From the NCBI GenBank assembly GCA_963681975.1, contig OY820613.1:3945926-4009925 (forward strand): a DNA stretch of 64,000 nucleotides, in the 5' to 3' direction. The DNA comes from JANELJ01 sp024511395. GTDB taxonomy: Bacteria > Pseudomonadota > Gammaproteobacteria > GRL18. The first letter of the stretch is position 1. Each line of letters begins with the position of its first letter. The notes beneath the pieces were generated by a model that saw nothing but the letters and a program-made list of their open reading frames with translations, was not told where the DNA came from and searched no databases. A program made the translations under genes and the position numbers. Of this stretch, positions 61,027 through 64,000 are shown one piece after another.

Positions 61027-61463
61027 TGTTCAGCTCCTGATACACGATACCGCCGAGGCTGCCCCTCATCTTTGTATGATGTAACGGTCAGGCCAAGGCG
61101 TTTTTTCAAGGTATTAGAGAAGACGCCGCGAACGGTGTGTTTTTGCCAGCCAGTTTCGCTGCAAATCTCATCAATGCTAGCACCCTCGGCTCGTTGCATA
61201 AGTGCGATCATGCGCGCCTGTTTAGTGCCATCTCGTTGTTGTGGCTTCTTTTTGGTTTTTTCGGCCCCAATGGCCAAGAATCCGGTCTGGCTAATGATGT
61301 ACATGTCGCCAGTCTGTTCAATGAGTTGGCGGTTCAATAGCCCTTGGATAACACGAGGTCGTATGCCTGCGTTGATGTGGCTGGGTAAAGGTTCGATATT
61401 ACTGTCAGAACGCTCGGCAGCAGCCTTCAGGATTTTGCTTTGGGTTTCGGTTAGTTTGGTCAT
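61023..61463 (-). CDS. DUF3489-like winged-helix protein
   Basis: 146 residues from ATG 61463, which has AAGGAG upstream. The domain near the end (GASIDEICSETGWQKHTVRG, then VFSNTLKKRLGL) is the DUF3489 winged helix. The N-terminal part (TETQSKILKAAAERS) is helical. The role is unknown; DNA binding is likely from the fold. Middle gene of a three-gene leftward operon. Confidence 0.85.
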   Translation of the reverse strand: MTKLTETQSKILKAAAERSDSNIEPLPSHINAGIRPRVIQGLLNRQLIEQTGDMYIISQTGFLAIGAEKTKKKPQQRDGTKQARMIALMQRAEGASIDEICSETGWQKHTVRGVFSNTLKKRLGLTVTSYKDEGQPRRYRVSGAEQ

Positions 61464-61473
61464 GATGGTCTCC

Positions 61474-61686
61474 TTATTCGGCATGTTCGCCTTCTTTAAA
61501 GGCTACGTCGGTGATTTGTTTGAGTAATTCTGCGTAGTGGGCCAGGTCCCCAACATGTCCCCAGTTGATTTCGTCAGGGTGGGCGTTGAAGTGGTCATCA
61601 CTTAGGGTCTGCAGGCGCTCAAGTGCAAGGTCGATTTCGGTTTTACGGGCGATAAAGGCGTCGAGTGCGGTGCGTTTTTGATTCAT
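61474..61686 (-). CDS. Small hypothetical phage protein
   Basis: 70 residues from ATG 61686 (GGAGC eight bases upstream; the longer start lacks support). Helical and acidic (KTEIDLALERLQTLSDDHFN). First gene of the leftward operon, 10 bp before the DUF3489-like gene. No recognised motif. Confidence 0.7.
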   Translation of the reverse strand: MNQKRTALDAFIARKTEIDLALERLQTLSDDHFNAHPDEINWGHVGDLAHYAELLKQITDVAFKEGEHAE

Positions 61687-61792
61687 GTTTTTTGCTCCAT
61701 ATGCTGTTTCGTTAAGCACATGAACGCTTCATTCAGAGCTCTTATCAACTCATTTCTGCTTAATAAATCAATTAAAAACAACAGGATACAAA

Positions 61793-62326
61793 ATGGGCGT
61801 GTCACTGCGGGCTTATGCTAGACATCGCGGGGTTTCTGACACGGCAGTCCGCAAAGCGATTAAATCAGGTCGTATTACAACGGAACCTGACGGCACGATT
61901 GATGTGGCCAAGGTGGACCAGGAATGGACCCTCAATACAGATCAGGCGCAGCAGCGTAAACATAAAAAAGCAGTGCCCAAGGCAGCGCTGGATGCTGTCG
62001 CTGAAACCCTGAAAGAAAATGGTGCCTCTACCGGAGGCACGACTTACATGCAGGCGCGTACTGCCAATGAGGTGCTAAAGGCGCAAACCAACCGCATCAA
62101 ATTACAACAGCTTAAGAAAGAACTGGTGGATCGGGCTAAAGCCTTATCACATGTATTTCAGCTTGCACGTTCGGAGCGTGACGCATGGATGGGCTGGCCA
62201 TCACGAGTATCTGCGCAGATGGCGGCAGAGCTGGAAGTTGATCCGCATAAGATGCATGTCACGTTGGAATTCTATGTCAGACAGCACTTATCCGAACTCA
62301 TCGACATTCAACCAAAGGTTGATTGA
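61793..62326 (+). CDS. Phage terminase small subunit (Nu1-like)
   Basis: 177 residues. N-terminal helix-turn-helix (VSLRAYARHRGVSDTAVRKA, then IKSGRIT) as in lambda Nu1. A helical C-terminal part (ANEVLKAQTNRIKLQQLKKE) ends near the large-subunit start. It recognises the packaging site and recruits the motor. Directly before the terminase large subunit. Confidence 0.85.
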   Translation: MGVSLRAYARHRGVSDTAVRKAIKSGRITTEPDGTIDVAKVDQEWTLNTDQAQQRKHKKAVPKAALDAVAETLKENGASTGGTTYMQARTANEVLKAQTNRIKLQQLKKELVDRAKALSHVFQLARSERDAWMGWPSRVSAQMAAELEVDPHKMHVTLEFYVRQHLSELIDIQPKVD

Positions 62327-62360
62327 CGAACATGGACGTTCTAATGCCGCGACGGCAGGG

Positions 62361-64000
62361 ATGCCGAAGAGCGGTGATACCGATTTCTACGAAGGAGCTA
62401 TAGAACTAGAGAAAGCCTGGAATGAGGGATTAAAACCCGACCCGATGATGATGGTATCGGAATGGGCAGACCAATATCGGATGCTCTCACCCAAATCGGC
62501 AGCTGAACCGGGCCGCTGGCGCACACATCGAACGCCTTATTTGAAAGAGATCATGGACTGCTTGTCGGTGTCATCACCCGTACAGCGTGTCGTGTTCATG
62601 AAGGGAGCACAGGTCGGCGGTACCGAGGCAGGCAATAACTGGATTGGCTATGTGATTCATATGGCCCCCGGTCCAATGATGGCCGTATCGCCTACGGTTG
62701 AAATGGCCAAGCGTAACTCCCGTCAGCGTATTGATCCTCAACTTGAGGATGTACCAGAGCTACGCGCTCGTGTTGCACCTGCAAGAAGTCGTGATTCTGG
62801 AAATACGGTGCTCTCGAAAGAATTTCCGGGTGGTGTACTGGTTATGACCGGTGCTAATAGTGCCGTTGGTTTACGCTCAATGCCTGCCCGTTATCTGTTT
62901 ATGGATGAGGTCGATGGTTACCCCGGTGATGTTGAGGGTGAAGGCGACCCGATTCTGCTGGCCGAACGTCGAAGCGCGACCTTTGCGCGCCGTCGCAAGG
63001 TGCTATTGGTGAGTACGCCCACCATTAAAAGCACATCACGAATTCAGCGGGAATTTGAAAACTCTGATCAACGTTATTTCAATGTGCCATGTCCTGAATG
63101 TGGACATTATCAGCCTCTGCGTTTTAGCCAGCTACGATGGCAGGAAGGTCAGCCAGAGGAGGTTAAGTATTGTTGTGAATCCTGCGAAACGCTGATTGCT
63201 GAACATCAAAAAACCGAGATGCTCGAAAAGGGGTGTTGGCAAGCAACGGCAGAAGGTGATGGACAGACACAGGGATATCACCTGTCATCTTTGTATAGTC
63301 CGGTAGGTTGGTTTTCGTGGGCCGATGCAGCGCGTATGTTTGAATCTGCGCAGCAAAATCCTGATCTGATGAAAGGGTTTGTTAACACTGTTTTAGGCGA
63401 GCCTTATGAAGAAGAATTTGAAGCACCGGAATGGGAACGTTTATACGAGCGACGTGAATCTTATGTCATAGGCACAGTTCCAGAAGGTGGACTGTTCCTG
63501 ACTGCAGGCGTGGATGTTCAGCGCGATCGCCTTGAATGCGAAGTGGTTGCCTGGGGACGTAATAAAGAATCCTGGTCGGTCGATTATCTGGTGCTTGATG
63601 GTGACACGGCACAACCTGCAGTTTGGAAGAAGCTCGACAAGGTACTGAGCAAAGACTGGCAGCATGTGTCAGGAACAACCTTACCGATCCGCGTTATGTG
63701 TGTCGACTCTGGTTATGCTACGCAAGATGTCTATGGCTGGGTACGTCAGTATTCGCAAGCCGTATGGGGTGGGGCAGGTGCCAGAGCATCACAACCTCGA
63801 ACCGTTGTTGCGATCAAAGGTCGTGATACTGAAACTGCATTGATACTCAGTGTCTCGAAAGCGGATACTGGTGGGAAACGTCGTGGGTTGCGGGTCTGGA
63901 ATGTCAGTGGCCCGGTAGCCAAAGTAGAACTTTATCGTTGGTTGAAATTACCTCGGCCGACAGACGAAGAGTTAGTATCGGGTGAAGTCTTTTCCCCAGG
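62361..64000 (+). CDS. Phage terminase large subunit, GpA family, 3' end outside window
   Basis: About 546 residues are visible from ATG 62361 (an upstream TTG near 62319 is possible). The packaging ATPase has VVFMKGAQVGGTEAG (Walker A region) and YLFMDEVDGYPGDV (Walker B). A zinc-binding-like CPECGHYQPLRF and CCESCETLI follow. The nuclease domain has TAGVDVQRDRLECEVVAWG and VMCVDSGYATQDVYGWV. The frame is open at the window edge, so portal and capsid genes presumably follow. No break is seen. Confidence 0.93.
   Translation, partial: MPKSGDTDFYEGAIELEKAWNEGLKPDPMMMVSEWADQYRMLSPKSAAEPGRWRTHRTPYLKEIMDCLSVSSPVQRVVFMKGAQVGGTEAGNNWIGYVIHMAPGPMMAVSPTVEMAKRNSRQRIDPQLEDVPELRARVAPARSRDSGNTVLSKEFPGGVLVMTGANSAVGLRSMPARYLFMDEVDGYPGDVEGEGDPILLAERRSATFARRRKVLLVSTPTIKSTSRIQREFENSDQRYFNVPCPECGHYQPLRFSQLRWQEGQPEEVKYCCESCETLIAEHQKTEMLEKGCWQATAEGDGQTQGYHLSSLYSPVGWFSWADAARMFESAQQNPDLMKGFVNTVLGEPYEEEFEAPEWERLYERRESYVIGTVPEGGLFLTAGVDVQRDRLECEVVAWGRNKESWSVDYLVLDGDTAQPAVWKKLDKVLSKDWQHVSGTTLPIRVMCVDSGYATQDVYGWVRQYSQAVWGGAGARASQPRTVVAIKGRDTETALILSVSKADTGGKRRGLRVWNVSGPVAKVELYRWLKLPRPTDEELVSGEVFSP

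Noticed and set aside
1..64000. CRISPR arrays, rRNA or ordinary tRNA genes
   Set aside because: I saw no regularly spaced 25-40 bp repeats and no tRNA or rRNA other than the tmRNA; a tRNA scan could still find a hidden one.

Overview
The window looks like a chromosomal segment of a gammaproteobacterium. Evidence is the rnfA-rnfB-rnfC order, metG next to mrp and dcd, the purM-purN pair, gshA, and a one-piece tmRNA whose tag reads ANDDNYALAA. The core regions are AT-leaning. A small glycine/tyrosine/asparagine-rich secreted protein at 20.3-20.7 kb recalls sulfur-globule envelope proteins and hints at a sulfur oxidiser, but weakly. The genus cannot be read from the sequence.

Layout. (1) 0-7.7 kb is housekeeping: rnfABC, metG, mrp/apbC, dcd, a short companion ORF and a small pentapeptide-repeat protein with a frameshift in its leader. 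(2) 7.9-13.0 kb is one chemoreceptor gene destroyed by an antisense group II intron, an IS5-like element that cut the intron, a nonsense codon and a frameshift. (3) 13.1-20.7 kb is housekeeping again: purM, purN, DUF3108, DUF2066, AI-2E/PerM, gshA, a thioredoxin and the Gly-rich protein. (4) 21.0-21.4 kb is ssrA (tmRNA) with its own promoter and terminator. Accessory DNA starts directly after it.

(5) 21.8-31.6 kb is a compact, co-directional defence operon: a small HTH protein, an SNF2/RapA-like helicase, a wrecked adenine methyltransferase, a type III Res-like helicase-nuclease, an Mrr-like endonuclease, and a two-gene CBASS unit (patatin phospholipase plus CD-NTase). (6) 31.6-44.6 kb is a scar zone of three IS elements. 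It holds a lysozyme stub, a RecB/Cas4-like nuclease cut by an IS66 element, and a second type III R-M locus whose mod gene lost its catalytic half to an ISBst12-like IS66 element. It ends with an ImmA/IrrE protease gene split by a second copy of the IS5-like element; that gene can be rejoined in frame across a 4-bp target duplication. (7) 44.6-49.0 kb holds an XRE regulator, a divergent two-gene pair of unknown function behind repeated operator-like sites, and an AbiE toxin-antitoxin pair with a palindromic operator. (8) 49.2-64 kb is the replication, recombination and packaging part of a prophage: Sak4-like ATPase, helicase, Cas4-like nuclease, Toprim primase-helicase, RuvC-like resolvase, ParB-methyltransferase, Fic and terminase. 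Between primase and resolvase lies a dense array of a palindromic 10-mer that looks like a replication origin.

How the genes work together. In the 21.8-31.6 kb operon the helicase, Res and Mrr proteins could act on foreign DNA while CapV and the CD-NTase supply an abortive second layer. The methyltransferase is broken, so classical self-protection by methylation is doubtful. The least explained pieces are the divergent XRE/IrrE-linked pair (45.1-47.2 kb), the composite operon itself, and the phage origin-like array.
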